A DNA stretch of 18,671 nt, from NCBI GenBank assembly GCA_002325245.1, contig DCRR01000017.1, positions 1 through 18,671 on the forward strand, read 5' to 3'. This stretch comes from Microbacteriaceae bacterium UBA1487. Its GTDB lineage: Bacteria > Actinomycetota > Actinomycetes > Actinomycetales > Microbacteriaceae. Position 1 is the stretch's first letter. Every line of letters begins with the position of its first letter. This document shows, one piece after another, positions 1-6,758 of the stretch. A model generated the notes under the pieces. It was not told where the DNA came from and ran no database searches. It was given only the letters and a program-made list of their open reading frames with translations. Position numbers and translations under genes: made by a program.

Positions 1-1
1 G

Positions 2-1348
2 CTAGAGCGCGGCGAGGCCCTCCTCGAGCACGCCGAGGGCGTCACGCAGCTGCTCGTTCGTGATCGCGAGCGACGGCAGCATGCGCAGCACGTTGCCGTA
101 GGTGCCGGCCGAGAGCAGCAGCACGCCCTGCTGGGCGGCGAAGGCCACGAGCGCGCCGACGGCGGCCGCGTTCGGGGCGCCGGTCTCGGGGTCGGCGAGC
201 TCGATCGCGATCATGGCGCCGATGCCGCGCACCTCGCGGATGACGGGGAACCGCGACTCCAGCTCGCGCAGCGCCGGCAGCAGCACGCCCTCGATGCGCA
301 TCGCCTCGGCGAGCAGCCCGTCGCGCTCGATGCGGTCGAAGACGGCGATCGCCGCGGCGCAGGCGACCGGGTTTCCGCCGAAGGTGCCGCCGAGGCCGCC
401 CGGCTGGGCGGCATCCATGATCTCGGCGCGGCCGGTCACCCCGGCGAGCGGCAGTCCGCCCGCGATGCCCTTGGCCGAGAGCACCAGGTCGGGCACCAGC
501 CCGAAGTGCTCGCTTGCGAAGTAGCGCCCGGTGCGCGCCATGCCGGACTGGATCTCGTCGGCGATGAAAACGATGCCGTTGGCCGTGCACCACTCCTGCA
601 GCGCCGGCAGGTAGCCCTCGGCGGGCACCACGAAGCCGCCCTCGCCCTGGATCGGCTCGACGACGAGGCAGGCGAGGTCGCTCGCGCCGACCGTCTTCTC
701 GAGATACGAGATCGTGCGGGCCGCCGCCTGCTCGCCGGTGAGTCCGTCGTGCAGCGGGTAGGAGTTCGGGGCACGGTACACATCGCCCGCGAACGGCCCG
801 AAGCCGATCGCGTAGGGCATGGCCTTGAAGTTCATCGCCATGGTGAGGTTGGTGCGCCCGTGGTAGGCGTGCTCGAGCACGGCGACGCCGGAGCGCCCCG
901 TGAACTTGCGGGCGATCTTGACGCCGTTCTCAACCGCCTCGGCTCCCGAGTTGACCAGCACGGTCTTCTTGGCGAAGTCGCCGGGTGTGCGCTCGGCCAG
1001 GAGCTCGGCGACCCGCACGTACTCCTCGTAGGGCGTGATGGTGAACAGCGTGTGGGTGACATCGCCGAGCTGCTCACGCGCGGCGGCCACGACGGCATCG
1101 TCGGTGTGGCCGATCGTGGTCACGCCGATGCCGCCCCCGAGGTCGAGCAGCGCGTTGTCGTCGACGTCGACGAGGATCGCACCGTGGGCGCGCGCGATGT
1201 AGACGGGAAGCGCCGAGGACACGCCCGCCGAGACCACCGCGCGGCGTCGCGCCTCCAGCTCCGCGGACCGCGGCCCGGGAATGGCCGTGACGACGCGCCG
1301 CGTGGTCGGCACCGGGGCTAGCGTGGGGGAGGACAGCGTCTCGCTCAT
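2..1348 (-). CDS. gabT: Class III PLP aminotransferase, 4-aminobutyrate aminotransferase type (copy 1)
   Basis: This 448-residue protein is a fold-type I, class III (omega) aminotransferase. The family moves an amino group from GABA or a similar terminal amine to 2-oxoglutarate in the cytoplasm. Visible motifs are NSGAEAVEN (133-141, cofactor phosphate), HGRTNLTMAM (163-172), VEPIQGEGG (230-238), FIADEIQSG (261-269, Asp264 for the pyridine nitrogen), SAKGIAGG with Lys293 as the Schiff-base lysine, and GGTFGGNP (320-327). Length is normal for GabT and the stop TAG lies at 2-4, so the gene is complete. A TAGGAT box ends 6 bases before the ATG, suggesting a leaderless transcript. A clear paralog lies at 3209-4534. 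The family call is firm; the exact amine (GABA, 5-aminovalerate, beta-alanine or a diamine) cannot be read, and no succinate-semialdehyde dehydrogenase gene is in view. Confidence 0.93.
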   Translation of the reverse strand: MSETLSSPTLAPVPTTRRVVTAIPGPRSAELEARRRAVVSAGVSSALPVYIARAHGAILVDVDDNALLDLGGGIGVTTIGHTDDAVVAAAREQLGDVTHTLFTITPYEEYVRVAELLAERTPGDFAKKTVLVNSGAEAVENGVKIARKFTGRSGVAVLEHAYHGRTNLTMAMNFKAMPYAIGFGPFAGDVYRAPNSYPLHDGLTGEQAAARTISYLEKTVGASDLACLVVEPIQGEGGFVVPAEGYLPALQEWCTANGIVFIADEIQSGMARTGRYFASEHFGLVPDLVLSAKGIAGGLPLAGVTGRAEIMDAAQPGGLGGTFGGNPVACAAAIAVFDRIERDGLLAEAMRIEGVLLPALRELESRFPVIREVRGIGAMIAIELADPETGAPNAAAVGALVAFAAQQGVLLLSAGTYGNVLRMLPSLAITNEQLRDALGVLEEGLAAL

Positions 1349-1354
1349 GCTCAG

Positions 1355-1360
1355 ATCCTA
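1355..1360 (-). promoter_or_regulatory. Candidate -10 box for leaderless gabT copy 1
   Basis: On the minus strand TAGGAT (TAnnnT type) is followed by exactly 6 bases and then the ATG at 1348. This is the spacing expected if transcription starts at the start codon. There is no Shine-Dalgarno sequence between them. No convincing -35 box is visible. The same arrangement recurs at three other genes in this window. Confidence 0.5.
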
Positions 1361-1413
1361 CGACTCCGGGCGCGACGAAGATGCACGAAAAGCGCAACAA
1401 GAACGCGCCGAAA

Positions 1414-1420
1414 AGAGGGA
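1414..1420 (+). promoter_or_regulatory. Ribosome binding site that sets the osmC-like start at GTG 1426
   Basis: AGAGGGA, with core GAGG at 1415-1418, sits 7 bases before the GTG at 1426. The in-frame ATG at 1381 has no comparable site, and the 15 extra residues it would add are basic and lie outside the OsmC fold. The GTG is therefore preferred. Confidence 0.65.
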
Positions 1421-1425
1421 TTCCG

Positions 1426-1896
1426 GTGAAAAACGCACACGAGTTTGCGGTTTCCGTCGAGTGGACCGGAAACCGGGGCGAGGGCACCCGCTCGGCGCGA
1501 GGCTTCGGCCGCGAGCATCGTGTCTCCGCGGCCGGCAAGCCGGCGCTCGAGGCGTCGAGCGCGCGCGTCTTTCACGGGGATGCGGCGCGCTGGAATCCCG
1601 AGGAGGAGCTTATCGCCGCGCTCAGCCAGTGCCACATGCTGAGCTACCTCTACGTGGCGACGGCCGCGGGCGTGGTGGTCGAGGAGTACCAGGATGAGGC
1701 CTCGGGCACCCTCGTGGTCGACCCGGACGGCGCGGGGCGCTTTCGCGAGGTCGTGCTGCGACCGGCCGTGACGATCTCGGCGGGCGATCCGGAGAGAGCG
1801 CGGGCGCTTCACGCGGAGGCGAACGCGCTGTGCTTCATCGCCAATTCGGTGAACTTCCCGGTGCGCCACGAGCCTCAGCTCGTGGTGCGGGCCTAG
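1426..1896 (+). CDS. OsmC/Ohr-family peroxiredoxin-like protein
   Basis: This is a 156-residue protein, typical for OsmC/Ohr, a family of cytoplasmic thiol peroxidases that reduce organic hydroperoxides. The N-terminal strand carries VEWTGNRGEGT. The central helix carries PEEELIAALSQCHMLSYLY with Cys69, the position of the peroxidatic cysteine. Cys136, in ALCFIANSVNFPV, fits the resolving cysteine. Both catalytic thiols are thus present at about the family's usual separation. The start is the GTG with a good ribosome binding site; an in-frame ATG at 1381 is the alternative. The gene is divergent from gabT copy 1 and its stop overlaps the stop of the convergent small gene. Family assignment is secure; whether it is OsmC proper, Ohr or the YhfA-like branch is open. 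Confidence 0.9.
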   Translation: MKNAHEFAVSVEWTGNRGEGTRSARGFGREHRVSAAGKPALEASSARVFHGDAARWNPEEELIAALSQCHMLSYLYVATAAGVVVEEYQDEASGTLVVDPDGAGRFREVVLRPAVTISAGDPERARALHAEANALCFIANSVNFPVRHEPQLVVRA

Positions 1897-2129
1897 TCCT
1901 CGGGGGCGGGGTTCGCCGAGTGCTCGGCGTCGTAGCGGAACGGCACCATCGTGGGTCCGTCGTGCGGTCCGGTGTTCTCGGCCTCGCCCGCGCGACGGTA
2001 GATCAGCTGTCCCTGCTCCCAGGGCAGGATCAGCTCGTCATCGACCTCGGCAAGCGTCGTTGCCGAGAGCGGCAGCGTCTGACCGCCGAGCGGTCCGCCG
2101 CTGAGTCTGCCCAAGATCCTGTCGCTCAT
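1893..2129 (-). CDS. Small unknown protein with a GGPLGGQ-type motif (78 aa)
   Basis: I do not recognise a named family. The protein is 78 residues, with GGPLGGQTLPL at 11-21, ELILPWEQGQLIYRR at 32-46, and an acidic, proline-rich tail. A short beta-rich pattern of GGPxxGQ followed by a Y-containing strand occurs in many small actinobacterial and phage proteins, so the resemblance is real but uninformative about function. A strong ribosome binding site, GGAGAAG, precedes the ATG at 2129; a longer upstream reading frame is rejected for that reason. The gene lies 47 bases downstream of the HExxH gene and is probably co-transcribed with it. Its TAG stop shares CTAG with the stop of the convergent osmC-like gene. 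It has no signal peptide or membrane segment and is probably cytoplasmic. Confidence 0.75.
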   Translation of the reverse strand: MSDRILGRLSGGPLGGQTLPLSATTLAEVDDELILPWEQGQLIYRRAGEAENTGPHDGPTMVPFRYDAEHSANPAPED

Positions 2130-2136
2130 CGCTTCT

Positions 2137-2146
2137 CCTTCGAAGG
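2137..2146. repeat. Ten-base perfect palindrome upstream of the small gene
   Basis: CCTTCGAAGG is a perfect 10-base palindrome that overlaps the ribosome binding site of the 78-residue gene. It could be an operator or simply chance. Nothing else in the window supports a role. Confidence 0.3.
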
Positions 2147-2176
2147 TCGTGACCCGATCGTACGACGCTTTGCCGG

Positions 2177-3202
2177 TTAATCCTCGACGCTCGGCGGTGC
2201 CTGTGTGCTGTCCAGCTGCGAATACAGGTCGGTGTAGCGCGTATCGAGTGCGTTCAGCTCGGCCACGAGGGCGTTGTAGCGCTCGGTGTCGGCGTTCAGC
2301 ACGACGCGGTCCGCCTCGAGGGCGTCGCTGCGGGCGAGCAGCGCCGCGCGTTCCGAGTTGAACTGCTCCTGGCTCTCGAACTCGCCGTCGTCGGCGCGCC
2401 GATTGAAGTCCTCGATCTCCGCGTTGAGCGCCGCGAGCTGCTGCTCGTACTGGTCGCCGCGCACCTCCAGGTCGGCCCCGAGCTCGTCGATCTGGGCGAC
2501 CAGGTCGTCGATCTGCACCTCCAGCTCGGTCAGCGCCGCGCGCGACCGCACGTTCAGGTCGACGATGAGCTGGCGGTCCTCGAAGTACTGCGCGTAGTGC
2601 TCCTCGAGTTCGGGGCCCAGGTCGGCGAACTCGGTCGCCAGCCGCGCGTGCCATTCGTCGGCCAGCTGCGACTCCGCGTAGGTGGCGAGCACATCACGCA
2701 CCGGATCCGTCTCAGGGATCTCAGCGACCGCCGCCGCCACGAGGGCGTCGATGCGCTCCCGCTCGGAGCGGGAGAGCCGGTCGTAGAGCGCGTGCATGAG
2801 CTCGTGGACCGCCGTCACCTCGACCGTGCCGGCGAGTCGCTCATCGGTCACGTTGAAGACGTAGATGCGCTCCGCCGCGTAGCAGCCGAGGACGGTGGAG
2901 CCCTCGATCGAGCAGTGCTCGTTGAAGGTCTCGGCCGACTCGATCGTCGGAAGGCTCGCGAAGAACACGCGGCGGGCGTCCTCGGTGAGCAGCGTCGCAT
3001 CGGCGATCGCCTCGATCTCGGCGCTCGGCGGATTCGTCCAGACGGTGATCTGGTCAGCGATCGCCTGGCGCCGCTGCGCATCCCACGGCGCGATGACGAT
3101 CGCCGCGACGGCGATCACGCTGAGCGAGGCGATCAGGGAGATCCAGGGCGAGCGCCGCGACTGACGGTGCCGCCCGGAGGCTGGCGACAGGGTCGTGCTC
3201 AT
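2177..3202 (-). CDS. Membrane-anchored putative zinc metalloprotease (HELMH) with C-terminal coiled coil
   Basis: This 341-residue protein has a short basic N-terminus, one hydrophobic segment at about 21-40 (signal anchor), and an extracellular region. HELMH at 133-137 matches the HExxH zinc-protease signature and lies in a hydrophobic helix (VTAVHELMHALY). A downstream glutamate such as Glu177, Glu183 or Glu191 could be the third ligand. Cys97 and Cys107 could form a disulfide. From about 212 to 330 the sequence is charged and heptad-like, without proline until the tail, which suggests a long coiled coil. I cannot name a MEROPS family. The start lies 6 bases after the gabT copy 2 stop and has no clear ribosome binding site, so translation is probably coupled. 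Catalytic activity is inferred from the motif alone. Confidence 0.8.
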   Translation of the reverse strand: MSTTLSPASGRHRQSRRSPWISLIASLSVIAVAAIVIAPWDAQRRQAIADQITVWTNPPSAEIEAIADATLLTEDARRVFFASLPTIESAETFNEHCSIEGSTVLGCYAAERIYVFNVTDERLAGTVEVTAVHELMHALYDRLSRSERERIDALVAAAVAEIPETDPVRDVLATYAESQLADEWHARLATEFADLGPELEEHYAQYFEDRQLIVDLNVRSRAALTELEVQIDDLVAQIDELGADLEVRGDQYEQQLAALNAEIEDFNRRADDGEFESQEQFNSERAALLARSDALEADRVVLNADTERYNALVAELNALDTRYTDLYSQLDSTQAPPSVED

Positions 3203-3208
3203 GGTCGG

Positions 3209-4534
3209 TCAGGCGAGCGAGGCGAAGGCCTCTTCGAGCACCGTCGCGGCGTCGTCGATGAGCTCCTCGCTGATCACGACGCTCGGCATGATGCGCAGCA
3301 CCGAGTCCCAGCTTCCGGCATCCAGGGGGATCACGCCGCGGGCGAGCGCGAACTTCAGCACCGCGCTGAGCGCCTCCGGGTTCGGCTCGCGCGTGCCGGG
3401 CTTCACCAGTTCGACGCCGAACATGGCGCCCTTGCCGCGCACCTCGCCGACGATGTCGAACTTCTCGGCCCAGTCGCCGATGCGGGCCTGGAGTGCGTGC
3501 TCGACGCGCAGCGCCTCACCCAGCAGGTTGTCGCGCTCGATGATCTCGAACACCTTGAGAGCGGCCGCGGTCGAGACGGGGTTGCCGCCGAAGGTGCCGC
3601 CGATGCCACCGGGCTGCACGGCATCCATGATCTCGGCCCGGCCGGTGACGGCCGCCAGTGGGAAGCCGCCCGCGATGCCCTTCGCGGTGGTGACCAGGTC
3701 GGGCACGACGCCGTGGTGCTCGATCGAGTACCAGGTGCCGGTGCGGGCGATGCCGGCCTGGATCTCGTCGGCGACGAAGACGATGCCGTTCTCATCGCAG
3801 AACGCCTTGATGGCGGCGAAGTAGCCGGGCGCGGGGATGACGATGCCGCCGTCGCCCTGGATCGGCTCGACGAAGAAGGCCGCGACCTCGCTCGCCCCGA
3901 TGTGGGTCGTGATGTAGTCGATCGTCTTGGCGGCGGCCTCCTCGCCGGAGAGCCCGTCGCGGAACGGGTAGCTGACCGGTACCGAGTACAGCTCGCCGGG
4001 GAACGGGCCCATGCCGGCGCGCTCGGGCCAGGGGCGGTAGGTCATCGCCATCGTGAGGTTGGTGCGGCCGTGGAAGGCGTGGTCGAGCGAGACGATCGCG
4101 CGGCGGCCGGTGTACTTGCGGGCGATCTTGACGGCGTTCTCGACCGCTTCGGCGCCCGAGTTGACCAGGACCGAGTGCTTCTCGAAGTCGCCGGGGGTGA
4201 TCTCGGCGAGCTTCTCGGCGACGGCGACGTAGTTCTCGTACGGGGTCACCGTGAACAGCGTGTGGGTGAGCTTCTTGGACTGCTCGTAGGCGGCCTCGGC
4301 GACCTCCGGATGCGCGTGGCCGATCGTGGTGACGCCGATTCCGCAGCCGAGGTCGATCAGCTGGTTGCCGTCGACGTCGACGAGGATCGCGCCCGCGCCG
4401 TGGTCCATGTAGATGTTCGCGAGCGTTCCCGCTCCGCGCGACACGCTCGCCACGCGGCGCTCCTGCAGCGCGATCGACTTCGGGCCGGGGAGTTCGCTGA
4501 CGAGCTTGCGCTGCTGCGGGACGCTGAATTCCAT
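3209..4534 (-). CDS. gabT: Class III PLP aminotransferase, 4-aminobutyrate aminotransferase type (copy 2)
   Basis: This 441-residue class III aminotransferase is clearly paralogous to the one at 2-1348. It shares NSGAEAVEN (125-133), HGRTNLTMAM (155-164), VEPIQGDGG (222-230), VADEIQAG with Asp256, TAKGIAGG with the PLP lysine Lys285, and GGTFGGNP (312-319). It should use pyridoxal phosphate and 2-oxoglutarate like other GabT proteins. The ATG at 4534 is chosen because homology to copy 1 begins within the first 20 residues and a TACGCT box ends 7 bases upstream; longer upstream frames are low-complexity arginine-rich translation. It heads a probable minus-strand operon with the HExxH gene and the 78-residue gene. 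The two copies differ around the substrate entrance, so distinct amine preferences are possible. Confidence 0.93.
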   Translation of the reverse strand: MEFSVPQQRKLVSELPGPKSIALQERRVASVSRGAGTLANIYMDHGAGAILVDVDGNQLIDLGCGIGVTTIGHAHPEVAEAAYEQSKKLTHTLFTVTPYENYVAVAEKLAEITPGDFEKHSVLVNSGAEAVENAVKIARKYTGRRAIVSLDHAFHGRTNLTMAMTYRPWPERAGMGPFPGELYSVPVSYPFRDGLSGEEAAAKTIDYITTHIGASEVAAFFVEPIQGDGGIVIPAPGYFAAIKAFCDENGIVFVADEIQAGIARTGTWYSIEHHGVVPDLVTTAKGIAGGFPLAAVTGRAEIMDAVQPGGIGGTFGGNPVSTAAALKVFEIIERDNLLGEALRVEHALQARIGDWAEKFDIVGEVRGKGAMFGVELVKPGTREPNPEALSAVLKFALARGVIPLDAGSWDSVLRIMPSVVISEELIDDAATVLEEAFASLA

Positions 4535-4541
4535 ACCGCCC

Positions 4542-4547
4542 AGCGTA
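4542..4547 (-). promoter_or_regulatory. Candidate -10 box for leaderless gabT copy 2
   Basis: On the minus strand TACGCT (TAnnnT) is followed by 7 bases and the ATG at 4534. There is only a weak GGGCGG in the gap. The geometry suits a leaderless transcript. No -35 box is recognisable. Confidence 0.45.
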
Positions 4548-4581
4548 GTTCGCGCCCGCCAGCGGGGCGTACAGCGCGAAC
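4548..4581. promoter_or_regulatory. Dyad symmetry in the divergent gabT2 / FKBP-lipoprotein control region
   Basis: GTTCGCGC (4548-4555) and GCGCGAAC (4574-4581) are perfect 8-base inverted arms separated by 18 bases. A second possible stem, CGCCC (4553-4557) with GGGCG (4565-4569), lies inside. The dyad sits between the candidate -10 boxes of two divergent genes, where an operator for a dimeric regulator would be expected. It could also be a chance hairpin in GC-rich DNA. Confidence 0.4.
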
Positions 4582-4616
4582 ATAGCTTTCTGCAGGAGGA
4601 TGAACGAAACCAACCC

Positions 4617-4622
4617 GAGGAG
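4617..4622 (+). promoter_or_regulatory. Ribosome binding site supporting the GTG 4627 start of the FKBP lipoprotein
   Basis: GAGGAG at 4617-4622 lies 4 bases before the GTG at 4627. The alternative ATG at 4600 has an AGGAGG directly abutting it with no spacing, which is too close to work. A TAGCTT box at 4583-4588 could be the -10 and would give a short leader containing this site. Confidence 0.5.
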
Positions 4623-4626
4623 TCCC

Positions 4627-5604
4627 GTGCGTTTCGCTGTGCCCATTCTGTCTCTGAGCGTTGGCGCGCTCGTTCTCGCGGGCTGCACCGCGACCACCAC
4701 CGATACCGAGACGAGCACGGGAGACGGCTCCTGCGTCGGAGTCGCCTCCGGCTCGGCCTCGGACGCAATCTCGGTCGTCGGGAACTTCGGCGAAGAGCCG
4801 ACGGTCACGATCGATTCCCCGGTCTCGGTCGACGCCACCGAGCGCACGATCGTCAGCGAGGGCGACGGCGACCTGGTGGAGAGCGGCAGCCTGGCGCTGC
4901 TCGACTTCACGCTCTACAACGCGGCGACCGGCGAACTCGCCACCTCGACCGGCTTCGGCACGGGCCAGTCGATCCAGCTCACCGTCGATGAGGCCGTCAC
5001 GCTGGCCGGCATCGTGAAGACCGTCGAGTGCGCGCACGTCGGCGACCGCATCGCGAGCGTCGTGTCCTCGGAGGACGCCTTCGGCGACAGCGGCTACGCC
5101 GACTTCGGCATCGAGGCCGGCGACTCGGTGATCTTCGTCGTCGACGTCGTCGACGTCGTGGCGACGGCCGCCGACGGCGAGGAGCAGGACCTGCCCGAGG
5201 ACTTCCCGCTCTCGGTGGAGTTCGACGAGGACGGCCGCCCGACGGTGACGATCGGCGACGAGGACGCCCCCGACGAGCTGACGATCGCGCTCACGCGCGT
5301 GGGCGACGGCACCGTGGTGGCCGCGGGCGACACGGTCACCGTGCAGTACCAGGGCATCAACTGGCGCACCGGCGAGATCTTCGACGAGAGCTGGGGGAGC
5401 GGCCCGACGAGCTTCTCGACCGAGGGCGTGATCGAGGGCTTCGGCGACGCGCTCGTCGGCCAGGCCGTCGGCTCGCAGGTCGTCGTGATCATCCCCGCCG
5501 ACCTCGGCTACGGCCCGAGCGGCGGCAACGACAGTGCGGGCATCGAGGAGGACGACACCATCGTCTTCGTCGTCGATATCCTCGCCACGCAGTCGGTCTC
5601 CTGA
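4627..5604 (+). CDS. FKBP-type peptidyl-prolyl cis-trans isomerase lipoprotein with two FKBP-like domains
   Basis: This secreted lipoprotein probably assists folding of exported proteins at the outer face of the membrane. A hydrophobic signal peptide ends in the lipobox LAGC, with the lipidated Cys at residue 20 from the GTG start. The C-terminal FKBP domain (about 230-320) shows GDTVTVQYQG, GEIFDES, GVIEGFGDALVG and DLGYG, close to the family pattern. The usual tryptophan at the base of the active site is Phe (GFGDAL). The segment at about 85-180 has the same order of elements (LALLDFTLYNAATGEL, GIVKTVECAHVGDRI, AFGDSG, DSVIFVVDVV) but lacks the catalytic aromatic residues. It looks like a decayed first copy. 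Two cysteines (36 and 135) may pair. The protein is strikingly acidic. Translation from ATG 4600, adding nine residues, is the alternative. Confidence 0.9.
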   Translation: MRFAVPILSLSVGALVLAGCTATTTDTETSTGDGSCVGVASGSASDAISVVGNFGEEPTVTIDSPVSVDATERTIVSEGDGDLVESGSLALLDFTLYNAATGELATSTGFGTGQSIQLTVDEAVTLAGIVKTVECAHVGDRIASVVSSEDAFGDSGYADFGIEAGDSVIFVVDVVDVVATAADGEEQDLPEDFPLSVEFDEDGRPTVTIGDEDAPDELTIALTRVGDGTVVAAGDTVTVQYQGINWRTGEIFDESWGSGPTSFSTEGVIEGFGDALVGQAVGSQVVVIIPADLGYGPSGGNDSAGIEEDDTIVFVVDILATQSVS

Positions 5605-5624
5605 ATTCGAGACGCGCGTCGGGC

Positions 5625-5649
5625 GCGCGCTGCGGGGTTCGCAGCGCGT
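5625..5649 (+). terminator. GC-rich hairpin after the FKBP gene
   Basis: CGCGCTGCG (5626-5634) and CGCAGCGCG (5640-5648) form a perfect 9-base stem with a 5-base loop, GGGTT. One G-T wobble can be added at the base. There is no following T-run, which is common for terminator-like hairpins in high-GC actinobacteria. It lies 20 bases past the FKBP stop and abuts the putative dxr -10 box. Confidence 0.5.
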
Positions 5650-5654
5650 AGCCT
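5649..5654 (+). promoter_or_regulatory. Candidate -10 box for leaderless dxr
   Basis: TAGCCT is followed by 6 bases and the dxr ATG at 5661. There is no Shine-Dalgarno sequence before dxr, so a leaderless mRNA is the simplest reading. The box begins at the end of the right arm of the preceding hairpin. Confidence 0.5.
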
Positions 5655-5660
5655 GACGTG

Positions 5661-6749
5661 ATGCGCCGCGTCATCGTCCTCGGGTCCACCGGCTCCATCG
5701 GAGTCCAGGCGCTCGAGGTGATCGCCGCGAACTCCGACCGCTTCGAGCTGGTCGGGCTCGCGGCCGGCCGCGACAAGGCGAAACTCGCCGAGCAGGTGCT
5801 CGCGACCGGCGTCGAGCGCACCGCGCTCGGGGTCGACGAAGCGGTGCAGCTGGTGCGCGACACGCCCGCCGACGTCGTGCTCAACGGCATCACCGGCTCG
5901 GTCGGGCTCGCGCCGACGCTCGCCGCGCTCGAGACCGGGGCGACGCTCGCGCTCGCCAACAAGGAGAGCCTCATCGTCGGCGGTCCGCTCGTGAAGGCGC
6001 TTGCGAAGCCCGGGCAGATCGTGCCGGTCGACTCCGAGCACTCCGCGATCGCGCAGGCGCTGCGCTCGGGAACGGATGCCGAGGTCGCCCGCCTGGTGCT
6101 CACCGCATCCGGGGGGCCGTTCCGCGGTCGCCGGCGCGACCAGCTCGAAAGCGTCACCCCCGCGGAAGCGCTCGCCCACCCCACCTGGGACATGGGCAAG
6201 GTCATCACCACCAACTCGGCAACCCTCGTCAACAAGGGGCTCGAGGTGATCGAGGCGCACCTGCTCTTCGACGTGCCCTACGACCGGATCGCGGTCACGG
6301 TGCACCCGCAGTCGATCGTGCACTCGATGGTCGAGTTCGTCGACGGGTCGACGATCGCGCAGGCCTCGCCGCCCGACATGCGACTGCCGATCTCGCTCGG
6401 CCTCGACTGGCCGCACCGGGTGGCCGGTGTCGGAGTTCCGCTCGACTGGACGACGGCCTCCACGTGGGAGTTCGCGCCCCTTGACGAGGAGGCGTCTCCG
6501 GCGGTCACGCTCGCCAAGCGGGTCGGCACGGCGGGGGCCACGTTCCCCGCGGTGTTCAACGCCGCTAACGAGCAGGCGGTCGAGGCGTTCCACGCGGGCG
6601 TCATCGGGTTCCTCGACATCCTCGACACCGTCGAGCGTGTCGTGGAGGCGCACCAGCCGGAGTCCGAGCTCAGCCTGGAGACGGTGCTCGAGGCGGAGCG
6701 CTGGGCACGCGCCGAAGCAGACAGGCTCCTTTCGGCATCCGCGGGCTAG
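5661..6749 (+). CDS. dxr: 1-deoxy-D-xylulose-5-phosphate reductoisomerase
   Basis: Dxr makes 2-C-methyl-D-erythritol 4-phosphate from DXP using NADPH and a divalent metal, the committed step of the MEP isoprenoid pathway in the cytoplasm. The 362-residue protein begins directly with the Rossmann strand and GSTGSIG (8-14). It shows LANKESLIVGG (98-108), VDSEHSAI (123-130) with metal ligands Asp124 and Glu126, SGGPFR (150-155), TWDMGKVITTNSATLVNKGLE with ligand Glu195, the flap HPQSIVHSM (215-223) and PPDMRLPIS (237-245). It is somewhat shorter than E. coli Dxr but has all domains. ATG 5661 is chosen; the GTG immediately before it would add one residue only. The site-2 protease gene starts 9 bases after the stop, as in mycobacteria. 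Confidence 0.97.
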   Translation: MRRVIVLGSTGSIGVQALEVIAANSDRFELVGLAAGRDKAKLAEQVLATGVERTALGVDEAVQLVRDTPADVVLNGITGSVGLAPTLAALETGATLALANKESLIVGGPLVKALAKPGQIVPVDSEHSAIAQALRSGTDAEVARLVLTASGGPFRGRRRDQLESVTPAEALAHPTWDMGKVITTNSATLVNKGLEVIEAHLLFDVPYDRIAVTVHPQSIVHSMVEFVDGSTIAQASPPDMRLPISLGLDWPHRVAGVGVPLDWTTASTWEFAPLDEEASPAVTLAKRVGTAGATFPAVFNAANEQAVEAFHAGVIGFLDILDTVERVVEAHQPESELSLETVLEAERWARAEADRLLSASAG

Positions 6750-6752
6750 CCT
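6747..6752 (+). promoter_or_regulatory. Candidate -10 box for leaderless transcription of the site-2 protease gene
   Basis: TAGCCT overlaps the dxr stop codon (TAG) and is followed by exactly 6 bases and the GTG at 6759. The hexamer and spacing are identical to those before dxr. No Shine-Dalgarno site is present. An internal promoter in addition to readthrough from dxr is therefore plausible. Confidence 0.45.
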
Positions 6753-6758
6753 GAGCGC

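Noticed and set aside
1381..1425. ATG 1381 as start of the OsmC-like protein
   Set aside because: It has no ribosome binding site and adds a basic stretch outside the fold. GTG 1426 has a well-spaced site.
2597..4585. Long open frame (662 codons) on the plus strand opposite the HExxH and gabT copy 2 genes
   Set aside because: It is antisense to two well-supported genes, consists of Asp/Arg/Gly/Ala-rich low-complexity translation, and has no family motif. It is a product of high GC.
4600..4626. ATG 4600 as start of the FKBP lipoprotein
   Set aside because: Its AGGAGG directly abuts the ATG. GTG 4627 has a better-spaced GAGGAG and gives a normal lipoprotein signal peptide. It is kept as an alternative, not excluded.
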